Source: Nocardia niwae NBRC 108934 = DSM 45340
GTDB taxonomy: Bacteria > Actinomycetota > Actinomycetes > Mycobacteriales > Mycobacteriaceae
Reading direction: 5' to 3'
NCBI RefSeq assembly: GCF_001613465.1
Contig: NZ_BDCK01000017.1
Location: 310,001 to 374,000, forward strand
DNA: 64,000 nucleotides
Below, piece after piece: positions 37,867-47,985 of this stretch. Position numbers and translations under genes: made by a program. Within the stretch, counting starts at the first letter, position 1, and each line of letters opens with the position of its first letter. Below the pieces are notes generated by a model that was given only the letters and a program-made list of their open reading frames with translations, ran no database searches and was not told where the DNA came from.

Positions 37867-39066
37867 ATGGTGTTCGCGTTGGGGTTCGTGCTGTTCGCGC
37901 TGGGCATCACCGTGTCGATCGCGCTGCACGAATGTGGGCACATGTGGACCGCCCAAGCGACCGGCATGAAGGTGCGACGGTATTTCATCGGATTCGGGCC
38001 GAAGATCTTCTCGTTCCGCCGCGGTGAGACCGAATACGGCCTCAAGGCGCTTCCGCTCGGCGGTTTCTGCGATATCGCGGGCATGACCGCGCTGGACGAA
38101 CTGCGCCCGGAAGAACTCGACCGCGCCATGTACCGCCAGGCCACCTGGAAGCGGCTGGTCGTCATGTCCGGCGGCATCGCGATGAACTTCGTCCTCGGCT
38201 TCATCCTGATCGTGGTGCTCGCGGTCGGGTGGGGTCTGCCGAACCTGAAGGAACCGCCCGCCACCGCGCTGGGCGTCATGAGCTGCGTGCCGCAGGGGAA
38301 GCCGGACGGCTCCAGCGAGGTGTGCACCGGCACGGGTCCGGCGCAGCGCGCCGGACTGCAGCGTGGTGACATCGTCAAAGAGGTGAACGGCGTCAAGGTG
38401 AACACCTGGCGGCAGTTCCAGGCCGAGACCCAGAAGCAGACCGGCCCGTTCACCTACCTCATCGAGCGCGACGGCAGCACCCTCAGCATTCCGGTCACCC
38501 CGGAGCGGGTCATGCGCTACCCCGAGGGCGGCGGCGAGGGCCGCGAGGTCGGCGCCATCGGCGTGGCGCCGGAGCACTACGACCCGGTGCAATACGACCT
38601 GCTGGACGCCGTTCCCGCCGCCGCCGTGTTCACCGGCGACATGTTCGTGCGCACCGTCGACTCGCTGACCCAGATGCCCGCGAAGGTCTCGGCGCTGTGG
38701 GACGCGGTCACCGGCGGCGAGCGCGATCCGGAGACCCCGGTCAGCGTGTACGGCGCCAGCAAGATCGGCGGCGAGACCGCGGAACGCGGCCTGTGGAACA
38801 TGTTCATCCTGGTGCTGGCCAGCCTGAACTTCTTCCTCGGCATCTTCAACCTGCTGCCGTTGCTGCCGCTGGACGGGGGCCATATCGCGGTGGTGATCTA
38901 CGAGAAGATCCGCAACACCATTCGCGGCTGGAAGGGACTCGCGCCCGGTGCGCCGGTGAACTACCTGAAGTTGCTGCCCGCGACCTATGTCGTCGTGGTG
39001 ATCGGCGGCGCGTACATGCTGCTCACGCTGGCCGCCGACATCGTGAACCCGATCAAGCTGTTCTGA
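37867..39066 (+). CDS. rip1: Site-2 protease Rip1/RseP-type (M50)
   Basis: Intramembrane zinc protease that cuts anti-sigma factors and other membrane proteins; in mycobacteria Rip1 controls envelope composition. In this 399-aa protein the HEXXH motif HECGH (His21-His25) is in the first helix (FALGITVSIALHECGHMW). A PDZ domain lies at about residues 155-240 (QRAGLQRGDIVKEVNGVKV). The LDG motif PLDGGHIAV is near 336 within a helix, and the last helix is YVVVVIGGAYMLLTLAADIV. CAGGAGGG lies 15 bases before the ATG. It lies between dxr and ispG as in mycobacteria. Confidence 0.95.
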   Translation: MVFALGFVLFALGITVSIALHECGHMWTAQATGMKVRRYFIGFGPKIFSFRRGETEYGLKALPLGGFCDIAGMTALDELRPEELDRAMYRQATWKRLVVMSGGIAMNFVLGFILIVVLAVGWGLPNLKEPPATALGVMSCVPQGKPDGSSEVCTGTGPAQRAGLQRGDIVKEVNGVKVNTWRQFQAETQKQTGPFTYLIERDGSTLSIPVTPERVMRYPEGGGEGREVGAIGVAPEHYDPVQYDLLDAVPAAAVFTGDMFVRTVDSLTQMPAKVSALWDAVTGGERDPETPVSVYGASKIGGETAERGLWNMFILVLASLNFFLGIFNLLPLLPLDGGHIAVVIYEKIRNTIRGWKGLAPGAPVNYLKLLPATYVVVVIGGAYMLLTLAADIVNPIKLF

Positions 39067-39218
39067 GCGGGGCCGCCGCCCGGCGGGCGTGACCGGCGAC
39101 GTAGTCTGGCGTGGTCAGCCGGGGAAGCCTTGTCGTTGCTGTCACAGGGTGGGCTTCGTGCGCCAAGGCTAGACTCGGCACCGAACCGGCCGGACACGAT
39201 GAAAGTAGGCAGCCGAAG

Positions 39219-40376
39219 GTGACCAGCACAATCGGATTGGGGATGCCGACCGCTCCCGCGGCAGTGCTCGCTCCACGGCGTAGGACCCGCCAGCTGATGG
39301 TGGGCAATGTCGGGGTGGGCAGCGACCACCCGATCTCGGTGCAGTCCATGACCACGACCAAGACCCACGACGTGAACGCCACCCTGCAGCAGATCGCGGA
39401 GCTGACCGCGTCGGGGTGCGACATCGTGCGGGTGGCCTGCCCCCGTCAGGAAGACGCGGACGCGCTGGCCACCATCGCGGCGAAATCCCAGATCCCGGTG
39501 ATCGCCGACATCCACTTCCAGCCGCGCTACATCTTCGCCGCGATCGACGCCGGATGCGCCGCGGTGCGGGTCAACCCCGGCAACATCAAGGAGTTCGACG
39601 GCCGGGTCAAGGAGGTCGCCAAGGCCGCGGGCGCGGCGGGCATCCCGATCCGCATCGGCGTGAACGCCGGTTCGCTGGACAAGCGGATGATGGAGAAGTA
39701 CGGCAAGGCCACCCCGGAGGCGCTGGTGGAATCGGCGCTGTGGGAGGCGGGCCTGTTCGAGGAGCACGGGTTCGGCGACATCAAGATCTCGGTCAAGCAC
39801 AACGACCCGGTGGTCATGGTGGAGGCCTACCGTCAGCTGGCCGCGCAGTGCGATTACCCGCTGCACCTCGGCGTGACCGAGGCGGGCCCGGCGTTCCAGG
39901 GCACGATCAAGTCGGCGGTCGCCTTCGGCGCGCTGTTGTCGGAGGGCATCGGCGACACGATCCGTGTATCGCTGTCCGCGCCGCCCGCCGAGGAGGTCAA
40001 GGTCGGCGGGCAGATCCTCCAGTCGCTGAACCTGCGCCCGCGCAAGCTGGAGATCGTGTCGTGCCCGTCGTGCGGTCGCGCCCAGGTCGATGTGTACACC
40101 CTGGCCAACGAGGTGACCGCGGGCCTGGAGGGCATGGCGGTGCCGCTGCGGGTCGCCGTGATGGGCTGCGTCGTCAACGGCCCCGGCGAGGCGCGCGAGG
40201 CCGACCTCGGTGTGGCTTCCGGCAACGGCAAGGGCCAGATCTTCGTCAAGGGCGAGGTCATCAAGACCGTCCCGGAAGCGAAGATCGTCGAGACGCTCAT
40301 CGAAGAGGCGATGCGCATCGCCGAGGAGATGGGCGAGGACGCGGGCACCGGCGAGCCGGTCGTCACCGTCCGCTGA
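39219..40376 (+). CDS. ispG: 4-hydroxy-3-methylbut-2-enyl-diphosphate synthase
   Basis: Fe-S enzyme that converts MEcPP to HMBPP in the MEP pathway. The 385-aa product has a TIM-barrel N-terminal part ([57 protein letters not shown]) and the C-terminal cluster domain with Cys282, Cys285 (SCPSCGRA), Cys317 and Glu324 ([11 protein letters not shown]), the known 3-Cys-1-Glu ligand set. The GTG at 39219 is chosen over a longer frame from 39111, which is shadow-like upstream. Also called gcpE. Confidence 0.97.
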   Translation: MTSTIGLGMPTAPAAVLAPRRRTRQLMVGNVGVGSDHPISVQSMTTTKTHDVNATLQQIAELTASGCDIVRVACPRQEDADALATIAAKSQIPVIADIHFQPRYIFAAIDAGCAAVRVNPGNIKEFDGRVKEVAKAAGAAGIPIRIGVNAGSLDKRMMEKYGKATPEALVESALWEAGLFEEHGFGDIKISVKHNDPVVMVEAYRQLAAQCDYPLHLGVTEAGPAFQGTIKSAVAFGALLSEGIGDTIRVSLSAPPAEEVKVGGQILQSLNLRPRKLEIVSCPSCGRAQVDVYTLANEVTAGLEGMAVPLRVAVMGCVVNGPGEAREADLGVASGNGKGQIFVKGEVIKTVPEAKIVETLIEEAMRIAEEMGEDAGTGEPVVTVR

Positions 40377-40443
40377 GTAGTCGCTCACCAGCGCTTTCGA
40401 CATAGCCATACCGCATCGCGCCGGTTCGTGGCAGGCTGTCACC

Positions 40444-41307
40444 GTGCGGAGTCTGCTGGAGCCGGCGCGACGGGCCAAATACGCCCCTGCGCGGCAGCTC
40501 GCTAATCGGGATCTTGCTCAGGTCTTGCGCGTGCTCGATGCCGATCCGGTGGCCTCGTGCATGGTCGCCGCCCGCTTGCAGGAGTTCGGCCTGGACAACC
40601 GGTGCGGTCAGGGGGAGCTCTGGAGCAGGGGCGGCCCCGCGGAGTCGCTGTGTTTCTCGGGTGCGAATCTGGTGCCGTTGCTGGGGGATCGTGACGCCCT
40701 GCGCGCGTTCGCCGAGCGGGCGATTCGTTGGCCGCGCATCTGTTCCTCGGTGGTGGGGCGCCGCGAACTGGCGTTGCCGCTGTGGGAGATGCTGGCCGGT
40801 CACTGGGGTCCGGAACGGGAGCTACGCGGGGAACAGCCGCTTCTGGCGCTGGCCCAGCCGCCGCTGGCCACGCCCGACCCGGAGGTCCGCCGGGTGCGCC
40901 GCGACGAGCTCGACCGCTACCTCTCGGCCGCGATCGCCATGTTCATCGAGGAGGTCGGCGTCGATCCGCGGGCGGGAGACGGCGGACGCGGCTATCGCCG
41001 CCGCATCCAGAGCTTGATCGAATCCGGACGGGCGTGGGCCCGTTTCGAGGACGGGGAAGTGGTCTACAAAGCCGAGGTCGGCTCGCTGTCCCGGCGCACG
41101 GGCCAGATCCAAGGGGTCTGGGTGCATCCGGATCATCGGGGGAAGGGATGCGGCACCGCGGGTACCGCGGCGGTCGCGAACGCCGTGGTCGCGTCGGGCC
41201 GCACGGCGAGCTTGTACGTGAACGACTACAACGCGATCGCCCGCCGCGCCTACAGCCGGGTCGGATTCCGGCAGATCGCGACATTCGCCACCATTCTGGT
41301 CGACTGA
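40444..41307 (+). CDS. GNAT family acetyltransferase with DUF4081 N-domain
   Basis: A 287-aa protein. The N-terminal half (about residues 1-130) matches the DUF4081 pattern seen in mycobacterial proteins between ispG and the PBP gene (LANRDLAQVLRVLDADPVAS, WSRGGPAESLCFSGANLVPL). The C-terminal GNAT domain has the acetyl-CoA loop GVWVHPDHRGKGCGTAGTAA (about 223-242) and LYVNDYNAIARRAYSRVGF. Substrate unknown. The GTG start follows ispG by 67 bp, same strand; a pbp gene follows, as in mycobacteria. Confidence 0.88.
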   Translation: MRSLLEPARRAKYAPARQLANRDLAQVLRVLDADPVASCMVAARLQEFGLDNRCGQGELWSRGGPAESLCFSGANLVPLLGDRDALRAFAERAIRWPRICSSVVGRRELALPLWEMLAGHWGPERELRGEQPLLALAQPPLATPDPEVRRVRRDELDRYLSAAIAMFIEEVGVDPRAGDGGRGYRRRIQSLIESGRAWARFEDGEVVYKAEVGSLSRRTGQIQGVWVHPDHRGKGCGTAGTAAVANAVVASGRTASLYVNDYNAIARRAYSRVGFRQIATFATILVD

Positions 41308-41380
41308 GCACGCCCACGGCCCGGCGAATCCCGGAGTGCCGCAGGCGTTTGCCCGGCAGTCACCATTACGATCGGTCCCG

Positions 41381-43168
41381 ATGCCGACTCGGATGCTCCT
41401 CTCGCTCGCCGTCGCGGCCCTCACTGTGGTCGCCGCCGGTTGTGCGAGCGAGCCGCAAGGGCCGGTCCCCGCCGCGGACGCGTTCGTGAAAGCATTCGCC
41501 GACCATCGGGTGAACACCGCTGCCGAGCTCACCAATCTGCCGGAGAAGGCGAGCGCCGCATTACGTTCCGCGTGGGATCAGCTCCAGGCCGAACAGCTCA
41601 TCGCACGCACGGGCGCGGCGCGCGTCACCGGTGACACCGCGACCGTCGACTACACCTACGAATGGCGGCTGCCCAAGAACCGGACCTGGAAGTACGCGGG
41701 CCAGTTGCAGTTGGGACGCAGCAACGGCCGCTGGATGGTCCGCTGGACCTCCTCCAACATCCATCCCAAGCTCGGCGACACCCAGACGATGGTGTTGCGC
41801 TCCAATCCGCCGCCGCGCGCGCGGGTCAACGAGCAGTCCGGCAGCGACGTCATGGTGCCCGGCAAGGTGTCACGCGTCGCGTTCGTCGCGGCCGACGCCG
41901 CCGATCCCGGAAGCGTGGCCACCGCGCTCGCCGCCGCGCTGCACCGTTTCGACAAGTCGCTGACGCCTGAGTCGATCCTCGACGAGGCGAAGGCGGCTCG
42001 GGGCGCCTACACGGTCGCGCTGCTCAACGAGATCGAATCCGGCCAGGTGACCACCGATCTCATCGGACTGCCCGGCGTCACGGTGACCCAGCAGTGGGAT
42101 CTGGTCGCCACCGATCGGGAATTCGCCCCCGATCTGCTCACCCAGGTGCGCAAGACGGTGATCGCGGAGGTGGACGGCAAGGCAGGGTGGAGCGTGGTCA
42201 CCGTGAACGCCAACGGCGCCGACACCGACGTGCTGATGGACGTGCCCTCCCAACCCGCCCCGTCGTTCTCGCTCAGCGTCGACCGCAACGTGCAGAACGC
42301 CGCCCAGCGCGCCGTGCAACCACGGACCGAGCAGACCATGATGGTGGTGCTGCGGCCGTCCACCGGTGCGATTCTGGCGGTGGCGCAGAACAAGGCCGCC
42401 GACCGGGACGGTCCCCTCGCGACGATCGGCCAGTACCCGCCCGGTTCGGTGTTCAAGACGGTCACCGCGGCCGCGGCCATGGCGAACGGCCTGGCGACTC
42501 CGGATACGGTGCTGCCGTGCCCGAGCCGGATCGTCATCGGCGAGCGGACCATTCCCAACTACAACCTGTTCACGGTCGGCAACGTGCCGATGTCCACGGC
42601 CTATGAGCGGTCCTGCAATACCTCGTTCGCGAAACTCGCCAGCGAGCTGCCCGGCCCCGCGCTGCACGACACCGCGGCGAAACTCGGTGTGGGACCGGTC
42701 TATTCGGTGGTGGGACTGCCGACGACCTCCGGCGCGGTGCCCTCGGCCGACGACCTGATCCAGCGCACCGAGGACGGCATCGGTCAGGGCAAAGTGGTGG
42801 TCAGCCCGTTCGGCATGGCGCTGATGGCGGCGACCATCGCGCACGGCTCGGCGCCGGTGCCGTACCTGCTCGCGGGACGGCCGACCCGGATCGACGGTGA
42901 TCGACCGGCGCTGCCGCCCGACGTCATCGAAGGACTGCGCACGATGATGCGCCAGGTGGTCGTCGGCGGCACGGCCGAGCGGATCGCCGATCAAGGCGCG
43001 GTCTACGGCAAAACCGGTGAGGCCGAGGTGGACGGCGGGTCGCACTCCTGGTTCGTCGGCTTCCGTGGCGACCTCGCATTCGCCACGCTGCTGGTCCACG
43101 GCGGCAGCTCCGACAACGCCGTCGCGGTGACACGCAACATGCTGGCGGCGCTACCTGCCGGATACTGA
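41381..43168 (+). CDS. Penicillin-binding lipoprotein (class B-like, NTF2-like N-domain)
   Basis: A 595-aa transpeptidase resembling mycobacterial PBP-lipo. The signal peptide LLSLAVAALTVVAAGC ends with a lipobox, so it is anchored to the membrane. An NTF2-like MecA_N domain (about residues 27-140; AADAFVKAFADHRVNTAAEL) and a linker precede the transpeptidase domain with all three motifs: SVFK (Ser356-Lys359), SCN (Ser411-Asn413) and KTG (Lys544-Gly546). The ATG at 41381 is chosen so that the signal peptide starts cleanly. A strong bidirectional terminator follows. It should cross-link peptidoglycan and bind beta-lactams. Confidence 0.93.
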   Translation: MPTRMLLSLAVAALTVVAAGCASEPQGPVPAADAFVKAFADHRVNTAAELTNLPEKASAALRSAWDQLQAEQLIARTGAARVTGDTATVDYTYEWRLPKNRTWKYAGQLQLGRSNGRWMVRWTSSNIHPKLGDTQTMVLRSNPPPRARVNEQSGSDVMVPGKVSRVAFVAADAADPGSVATALAAALHRFDKSLTPESILDEAKAARGAYTVALLNEIESGQVTTDLIGLPGVTVTQQWDLVATDREFAPDLLTQVRKTVIAEVDGKAGWSVVTVNANGADTDVLMDVPSQPAPSFSLSVDRNVQNAAQRAVQPRTEQTMMVVLRPSTGAILAVAQNKAADRDGPLATIGQYPPGSVFKTVTAAAAMANGLATPDTVLPCPSRIVIGERTIPNYNLFTVGNVPMSTAYERSCNTSFAKLASELPGPALHDTAAKLGVGPVYSVVGLPTTSGAVPSADDLIQRTEDGIGQGKVVVSPFGMALMAATIAHGSAPVPYLLAGRPTRIDGDRPALPPDVIEGLRTMMRQVVVGGTAERIADQGAVYGKTGEAEVDGGSHSWFVGFRGDLAFATLLVHGGSSDNAVAVTRNMLAALPAGY

Positions 43169-43215
43169 GGCACTGCCGGACTCGGCCGTCCGGGAGCAGC
43201 GCGAAGTTCGAGTCG

Positions 43216-43261
43216 CGCCGGACTCGGAAACGGTGTACCCCGCACCGATCCGAGTCCGGCG
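43216..43261. terminator. Bidirectional terminator between PBP and HTH-protein genes
   Basis: A 13-bp perfect stem, CGCCGGACTCGGA (43216-43228) with TCCGAGTCCGGCG (43249-43261). An inner CGGTG/CACCG stem lies in the loop. It lies between two convergent genes, 48 bp past one stop and 11 bp from the other. Confidence 0.8.
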
Positions 43262-43271
43262 GACCGGCCGG

Positions 43272-44276
43272 TCATCCGCCGGGGGCCGAATCGATCAGCA
43301 GATGCTCCAAGCTGATCGTGTGGTCGGAGTATTCGTCGATACCGATGACCGCGACGAAATCCCGATCGCCCGCTCGCTGTTGCAGCGACCACCACGAGTG
43401 GGCGAGATACCATCCGGCTCCGGCGGTGCCGCGTGCGCCCAAACCGCCACAGTGCATCCAATAGCGGCCGGGATGCCGATCGGGGCTGGGGCGTGCCCGG
43501 GCGACGATGCCGATATTGCGGTCGTCGCCGGACCTGTAACTGCTTCCGTCCGCCAGCCGCAAGTGCACGGTATGCGCACCGTCCTCGGCAGTGCTGTCCC
43601 ACAGGGTGAACAGCGGACGTTCCGCGGTGTCCAGATACCGGCGAAGGCAGTCGTTGCCGCTGAGCCCGAAGCTGATGTACGGGCGGTCGCGGTGGGCGAC
43701 GACGTCGCGGTCGCTGCGTACCTCGACCGGGATGCTGGTGTGGCGTTGCAGGAACGAAAGCACATAGAGCAATCCACGAAGCTCGTTCTCACCCACTACG
43801 GACGGGACGTCGTATCGCTTCGGGAATATGCTGCCCTGCTTCTCGAACAAGCGCTGCCGGCCGATCCCCGCCGCGCGCAGCGCTTCCACGGAAGACCGGG
43901 CCAGCTCGAACACCGGATACACCAGCGTCGTTCCGTTGGTGGTCATCTCGGCGCCGAGGAAAGCCTCGAGTGAGGCGTCGGCGCCGACGATGCCCGCCTC
44001 GTGCGAACGGAGGTCGGCGGGTGTGGAGTTCGCCATCTGAAACAATCCTTCGACGGTCCAGCCTGGGAACATACGCTCCAGCACCCGGCAGTGATAGTCG
44101 CGCGGAAGTCCGATCATGCGCCCGGACAACCATTGGTAGTACTGCGCCTTCGCCGGTCCATGCCCGGGTGGGATGGGCGGATCCAGGCGCGCCGCGCACC
44201 TGTCGTACGCGGCCAGAAAATCGTGATGACTCTTGAGATGCCGCTCCGCCAGCAGCATCTTCAGTACGGTCGCCAA
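43272..44276 (-). CDS. Actinobacterial HTH-like regulatory protein
   Basis: A 334-aa protein. The N-terminal 75 residues form a helical DNA-binding-like module common in actinomycetes (LLAERHLKSHHDFLAAYDRC, KAQYYQWLSGRMIGLPRDYH, RVLERMFPGWTVEGLF), similar to proteins annotated as XRE-like. The C-terminal part (about 90-334) is an alpha/beta domain with LVYPVFELARSSVEALRA near its start, possibly ligand-binding. A TTG at 44276 is chosen because AAGGGGG lies 5 bases upstream; the more upstream frame is unsupported. The gene is downstream of the TIG repeat gene on the same strand, separated by a terminator, so it has its own promoter. Confidence 0.7.
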   Translation of the reverse strand: MATVLKMLLAERHLKSHHDFLAAYDRCAARLDPPIPPGHGPAKAQYYQWLSGRMIGLPRDYHCRVLERMFPGWTVEGLFQMANSTPADLRSHEAGIVGADASLEAFLGAEMTTNGTTLVYPVFELARSSVEALRAAGIGRQRLFEKQGSIFPKRYDVPSVVGENELRGLLYVLSFLQRHTSIPVEVRSDRDVVAHRDRPYISFGLSGNDCLRRYLDTAERPLFTLWDSTAEDGAHTVHLRLADGSSYRSGDDRNIGIVARARPSPDRHPGRYWMHCGGLGARGTAGAGWYLAHSWWSLQQRAGDRDFVAVIGIDEYSDHTISLEHLLIDSAPGG

Positions 44277-44350
44277 CGAAACCCCCTTACCCCTGCAGCC
44301 TCCGTCCACGGTGACGGAGACTCATGTCGTGTTCGCTCAACCGCGACGAA

Positions 44351-44387
44351 GCCGGGCCGCCGGCGTGAAGCCTGCCGACGGCCCGGC
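44351..44387 (-). terminator. Terminator of the 12-repeat TIG gene
   Basis: A 9-bp stem GCCGGGCCG/CGGCCCGGC extended inward by CGGC/GCCG after a one-base bulge, loop GTGAAGCCT. It lies 12 bp past the TIG stop codon. Confidence 0.7.
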
Positions 44388-44398
44388 CGCTTCAGCCG

Positions 44399-47347
44399 TC
44401 AGATGTAGGTGAACGCAAGGCCATTACTGGTACCTCCCGAGGTGGTGACGGTGAGTTGTACGGTTCCCGTCCCGGCGGGGGTCACCGCCGTGATCTGGAG
44501 CGCGGAGTCGACGGTGAACGACGCCGCCGGTGTGCCGCCGAAATCGACCGAGGTGGCTCCGAGCAGGTTCGTTCCGGCGATGACGACCGGTGTCCCGCCC
44601 ACGACGGGTCCCACATTCGGCAGGGCCGTGACCAGCACGGGAATGCCGAGATAGGTGTAGGCGACGCCGTTGCTGGTTCCTCCTGCCGTGGTCGCGGTGA
44701 CCTGCACGGTGCCGGTCCCCGCTGGTGCGACGGCGGTGATCTGCGTATCGGAGTTCACGGTGAACGAGGTCGCCGGTGTGCCACCGAAGTCGACCGCCGT
44801 GGCGGTGGACAGCCCCGTCCCGGTGAGGACCACGATCGTCCCTCCGGCTTCCAATCCCACATTCGGCAGCGCCGTGACGAGGGTCGGAAGCGCGATGTAG
44901 GTGTAGGCCACGCCGTTGCTGGTGCCGCCCGCGGTGGTCACGGTGAGTTGCACCGTGCCGGTGCCCGCGGGTGCGACGGCGGTGATCTGGGTCGCGGAGT
45001 CGACGGTGAACGAGGTCGCCGGTGTGGCGCCGAAATTCACCGCGGTGGCTCCGGTCAGCCCCGTCCCGGTGAGGACGACGATCGTACCGCCTGCCGCCAC
45101 ACCCACATTCGGGACCGCCGCCGTCAGCGTGGGAACCGCGATGTAGGTGTAAGCGACGCCGTTGCTGGTTCCGCCGGAGGTGGTGGCGGTGACCTGCACT
45201 GTACCCGTCCCGGCGGGTGCGACGGCGGTGATCTGGGTATCGGAGTTCACCGTGAACGAGGTCGCCGGTGTGCCACCGAAGTCGACCGCGGTGGCTCCGG
45301 TCAGGCCGGTTCCCGTGAGGATCACGGTCGTACCGCCCGAGGCCGGTCCCACATTCGGCACCACTGCGGTGAGGGCAGGAAGCGGAATGTAGGTGTACGC
45401 CACGCCGTTGCTGGTGCCGCCCGCGGTGGTCACGGTGAGTTGTACCGTGCCGGTCCCGGCGGGTGCGACGGCGGTGATCTGCGTGTCGGAGTTCACCGTG
45501 AACGAGGTCGCCGGCGTGCCGCCGAAATCCACTGCCGTAGCGGTCGACAGCCCCGTGCCGGTGATGACCACCGTCGTCCCGCCGGCTGCCACCCCCACGT
45601 TCGGGACCACGACGGTGACCGTGGGAACCGCGACGTAGGTGTAGGCGACGCCGTTGCTGGTTCCCCCTGGCGTGGTGACCGTGACTTGGACCGTGCCGGT
45701 CCCGGCGGGTGCGACGGCGGTGATTTGGGTGGCCGAGTTGACGGTGAACGAGGTCGCCGGTGTGCCACCGAAGTCGACCGCCGTGGCTCCGGTCAGATTC
45801 GTGCCGGTGATGACGACCGTGGTACCACCCGATACCGGGCCCACGTTCGGAACAACCGCGGTGAGCGCGGGAACCGCGACGTAGGTGTAGGCGACGCCGT
45901 TGCTGGTTCCACCCGGTGTGGTGACCGTGACTTGGACCGTGCCGGTCCCGGCGGGTGCGACGGCGGTGATCTGGGTCGCGGAGTTGACGGTGAACGAGGT
46001 GGCCGGTGTGCCACCGAAGTTCACCGCGGTGGCGCCGGTCAGTCCGGTTCCCGTGATCACGACGGTTGTCCCACCGGATACCGGGCCCACGTTCGGAACA
46101 ACCGCGGTGAGGGCGGGAACCGGGATGTAGGTGTAGGCGACCCCGTTGCTGGTTCCGCCGGCGGTGGTGACCGCCACTTGGACGGTTCCGGCTCCGGCGG
46201 GGGCGACGGCGGTGATCTGAGTGGCGGAGTTGACGGTGAACGAGATCGCCGGTGTGCCACCGAAAGTGACCGCCGTGGCTCCGGTCAGGTTGGTTCCGGT
46301 CAGGATCACCGTCGTTCCGCCCGCGGCCGGGCCCGAACTCGGCACCACCGTGGTGAGCGTGGGAACCGCGACGTAGGTGTAGGCGAGCCCGTTGCTGAGT
46401 CCACCCGGGGTGGTCACCCGAACTTGCACAGTCCCCGTGCCCGCCGGGGCGACGGCGGTGATCTGGGTGGCCGAGTTGACCGTGAACGAAGTGGCCGGTG
46501 TGCCACCGAAAGTGACCGCGGTGGCTCCGGTCAGGTTGGTTCCGGTCAGGATCACCGTCGTCCCGCCGGTCACCGGTCCCGAGCTGGGAGCGATGCTGGT
46601 CAGCGCGGGCACCGCGGCGTAGGTGTAGGCGACGCCGTTGCTGGTTCCGCCCGAGCCGGTGACGGTGACCTGCACGGTCCCGGTCCCGGCGGGGGCCACG
46701 GCCGTGATCTGGGTCGGCGAGTTGATCGTGAAGACAGTCGCGGTGCTGCCGAAACGCACTGTCAGCGGGCCGGTGAATCCGGTGCCGGTGATCGTGACGC
46801 TGTTACCGCCCGCGGTGGGACCCGAGGTCGGGGAGATCGACGTGATCGTGGGGACCACGACGTAGATGAAGGGAACGGCGCCGCTGGTGCCGCCCGGACC
46901 GGTGACGGTGACCGGCACGATCCCCGTTCCGGCCGGAGTGACTGCCGTGATCTGTGTATCGGAGACCACCGTGAACGAAGTCGCCGGTGTACTGCCGAAA
47001 GTGACCGCGGTGGCGCCGGTGAAGCCGGATCCGGTCAGCGTGACGGACGTTCCGCCCGCGGTGGACCCCTGGTTCGGTGTGATGCTGTTCAACGCGGGAA
47101 CAGCGAGATAGGTGTAGGCGACGCCGTTGCTGGTTCCGCCGGAGTCGCTGACGGTGACCTGAACGGTACCGACCGAACCGGCGGGGGCGATAGCCGTGAT
47201 CTGGGTGGGGGAGTCGAGAGTGAAAGTGGTCGCGGTACTCCCGAACCGTACGGTCGTGGGACCGCCGAATCCGGTGCCCGTGATCGTGACACTCGTACCC
47301 CCGGTGCTCGGTCCCGAAGTCGGGGACAGAGAGGTGATGGTAGGCAT
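44399..47347 (-). CDS. Protein of twelve tandem IPT/TIG (Ig-like) repeats
   Basis: A 982-aa protein made only of twelve repeats of about 82 residues. Each begins with a P-x-(I/V)xPxxGPxxGGTxVxxTG strand pair and ends [21 protein letters not shown] domains are immunoglobulin-like folds used in adhesins, tail fibres and cell-surface proteins. There is no signal peptide, membrane helix, sortase motif or other domain: the first repeat starts at residue 1 ([12 protein letters not shown]). At DNA level the repeats form a 246-bp tandem array. AGGAGG lies 7 bases before the ATG at 47347. The leader, shared with the two other TIG units, is described separately. Confidence 0.88.
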   Translation of the reverse strand: MPTITSLSPTSGPSTGGTSVTITGTGFGGPTTVRFGSTATTFTLDSPTQITAIAPAGSVGTVQVTVSDSGGTSNGVAYTYLAVPALNSITPNQGSTAGGTSVTLTGSGFTGATAVTFGSTPATSFTVVSDTQITAVTPAGTGIVPVTVTGPGGTSGAVPFIYVVVPTITSISPTSGPTAGGNSVTITGTGFTGPLTVRFGSTATVFTINSPTQITAVAPAGTGTVQVTVTGSGGTSNGVAYTYAAVPALTSIAPSSGPVTGGTTVILTGTNLTGATAVTFGGTPATSFTVNSATQITAVAPAGTGTVQVRVTTPGGLSNGLAYTYVAVPTLTTVVPSSGPAAGGTTVILTGTNLTGATAVTFGGTPAISFTVNSATQITAVAPAGAGTVQVAVTTAGGTSNGVAYTYIPVPALTAVVPNVGPVSGGTTVVITGTGLTGATAVNFGGTPATSFTVNSATQITAVAPAGTGTVQVTVTTPGGTSNGVAYTYVAVPALTAVVPNVGPVSGGTTVVITGTNLTGATAVDFGGTPATSFTVNSATQITAVAPAGTGTVQVTVTTPGGTSNGVAYTYVAVPTVTVVVPNVGVAAGGTTVVITGTGLSTATAVDFGGTPATSFTVNSDTQITAVAPAGTGTVQLTVTTAGGTSNGVAYTYIPLPALTAVVPNVGPASGGTTVILTGTGLTGATAVDFGGTPATSFTVNSDTQITAVAPAGTGTVQVTATTSGGTSNGVAYTYIAVPTLTAAVPNVGVAAGGTIVVLTGTGLTGATAVNFGATPATSFTVDSATQITAVAPAGTGTVQLTVTTAGGTSNGVAYTYIALPTLVTALPNVGLEAGGTIVVLTGTGLSTATAVDFGGTPATSFTVNSDTQITAVAPAGTGTVQVTATTAGGTSNGVAYTYLGIPVLVTALPNVGPVVGGTPVVIAGTNLLGATSVDFGGTPAASFTVDSALQITAVTPAGTGTVQLTVTTSGGTSNGLAFTYI
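44640..47100. repeat. Tandem 246-bp repeats coding for TIG domains
   Basis: Near-identical blocks recur every 246 bp, best seen in the conserved stretch around each TAGGTGTAGGCGACGCCGTT (for example near 44651, 44894, 45140, 45386, 45633, 45880, 46126, 46373, 46619). The central repeats (residues about 330-900) differ by few bases, suggesting recent duplication or gene conversion; the outer repeats are more diverged. Confidence 0.75.
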
Positions 47348-47490
47348 GATGCTGCCTCCTTTTGCCGTGGTGATGGTTCCTCTGTACCGGGGGGCGCCCG
47401 ATCTTCCAGTGGCCCGGCAGTTTCCATCACACTCCGCGATCGAGGGCCTGGCAATGCGTCTCGCAATCCGTTTTGGTCCGTTTTCGGACC
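47348..47490 (-). promoter_or_regulatory. Leader A: shared regulatory region of the 12-repeat TIG gene
   Basis: Contains in minus-strand order the tandem motif GAAAACGGACCAAAACGGA (47485-47467; two AAAACGGA units with a 10-bp period), GGAAACTGCCGGGCCACTGG, CCCCGGTACAGAGGAACC with TACAGA as possible -10, and AGGAGG before the ATG. The same order occurs upstream of the other TIG units (leaders B and C), and the distance from motif to start codon is similar. Confidence 0.65.
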
Positions 47491-47679
47491 GGTGGCGGTG
47501 TGTGCGCTTGCCGCGAGAACACCCTGGCAGACGTTGCGGCAGCAGCCTTTTCGGCGGCGCCATGGCGCCGCCGAAGATTTGCGGTCCGAAGTAGGTCATC
47601 GAAGGCCTGAGTGGCCGCGAACGTTCGGCGACCACCGGTGAACGTCCCGCGGTGTCGCGTTGAACAGACGCCCGTTCCG
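47491..47679. terminator. Hairpin after the holin cassette
   Basis: Within this 189-bp spacer, 47550-47575 is a 26-bp perfect palindrome; its half is TTCGGCGGCGCCA, and the centre is CATG. It lies about 105 bp past the stop of the coiled-coil gene (47680) and upstream of leader A, so it may end the holin-cassette transcript. There is no U-tract on the minus strand, so terminator function is uncertain. I see nothing else here. Confidence 0.45.
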
Positions 47680-47985
47680 TCACAGGAACAGCTCGGGCGG
47701 GTCGTCGAATTCGATGCCCGCTTGCCGGACCCGCGTCACCATCTTCCGGTCCCATTCTCGGTGCGCGCGCAGCGCCATTCGGAACTCGCCCATCTGCTCG
47801 GACATCTGCTGTGTCTGCGAAATGGCAAGGTCGCTGAGCACTTTCGCGGCGTCGGCCTTCGTCTTCGTCATAGTGGCGTCGACGTCGCCGCGCTTGAACC
47901 ACGCTGTCACGGCCGCCGACAGCGCGGACGAACTGGCGATGAGCACCAGTGCCGCGAAGACCGGCGACTGCTGGATGAGGTTCAT
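47680..47985 (-). CDS. Phage-like membrane-anchored coiled-coil protein
   Basis: A 101-aa protein. One hydrophobic helix near the N-terminus ([20 protein letters not shown], residues 7-26) is followed by a basic turn (WFKRGD) and a charged helical stretch suited to a coiled coil ([40 protein letters not shown]). The layout matches small proteins next to holins in actinobacteriophages. The ATG overlaps the preceding gene's stop (ATGA) with GGGAGG upstream. Role unknown; it may regulate or gate the holin. Confidence 0.75.
   Translation of the reverse strand: MNLIQQSPVFAALVLIASSSALSAAVTAWFKRGDVDATMTKTKADAAKVLSDLAISQTQQMSEQMGEFRMALRAHREWDRKMVTRVRQAGIEFDDPPELFL

Noticed and set aside
44640..47100. 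CRISPR-like regular repeats
   Set aside because: The period is 246 bp and whole units are coding; no short repeats with unique spacers.
44456..47641. A 1061-aa plus-strand frame across the TIG repeats
   Set aside because: It mirrors the 246-bp repeats and is Gly/Asp/Arg-rich with no fold signature; the minus-strand frame codes clear TIG domains.
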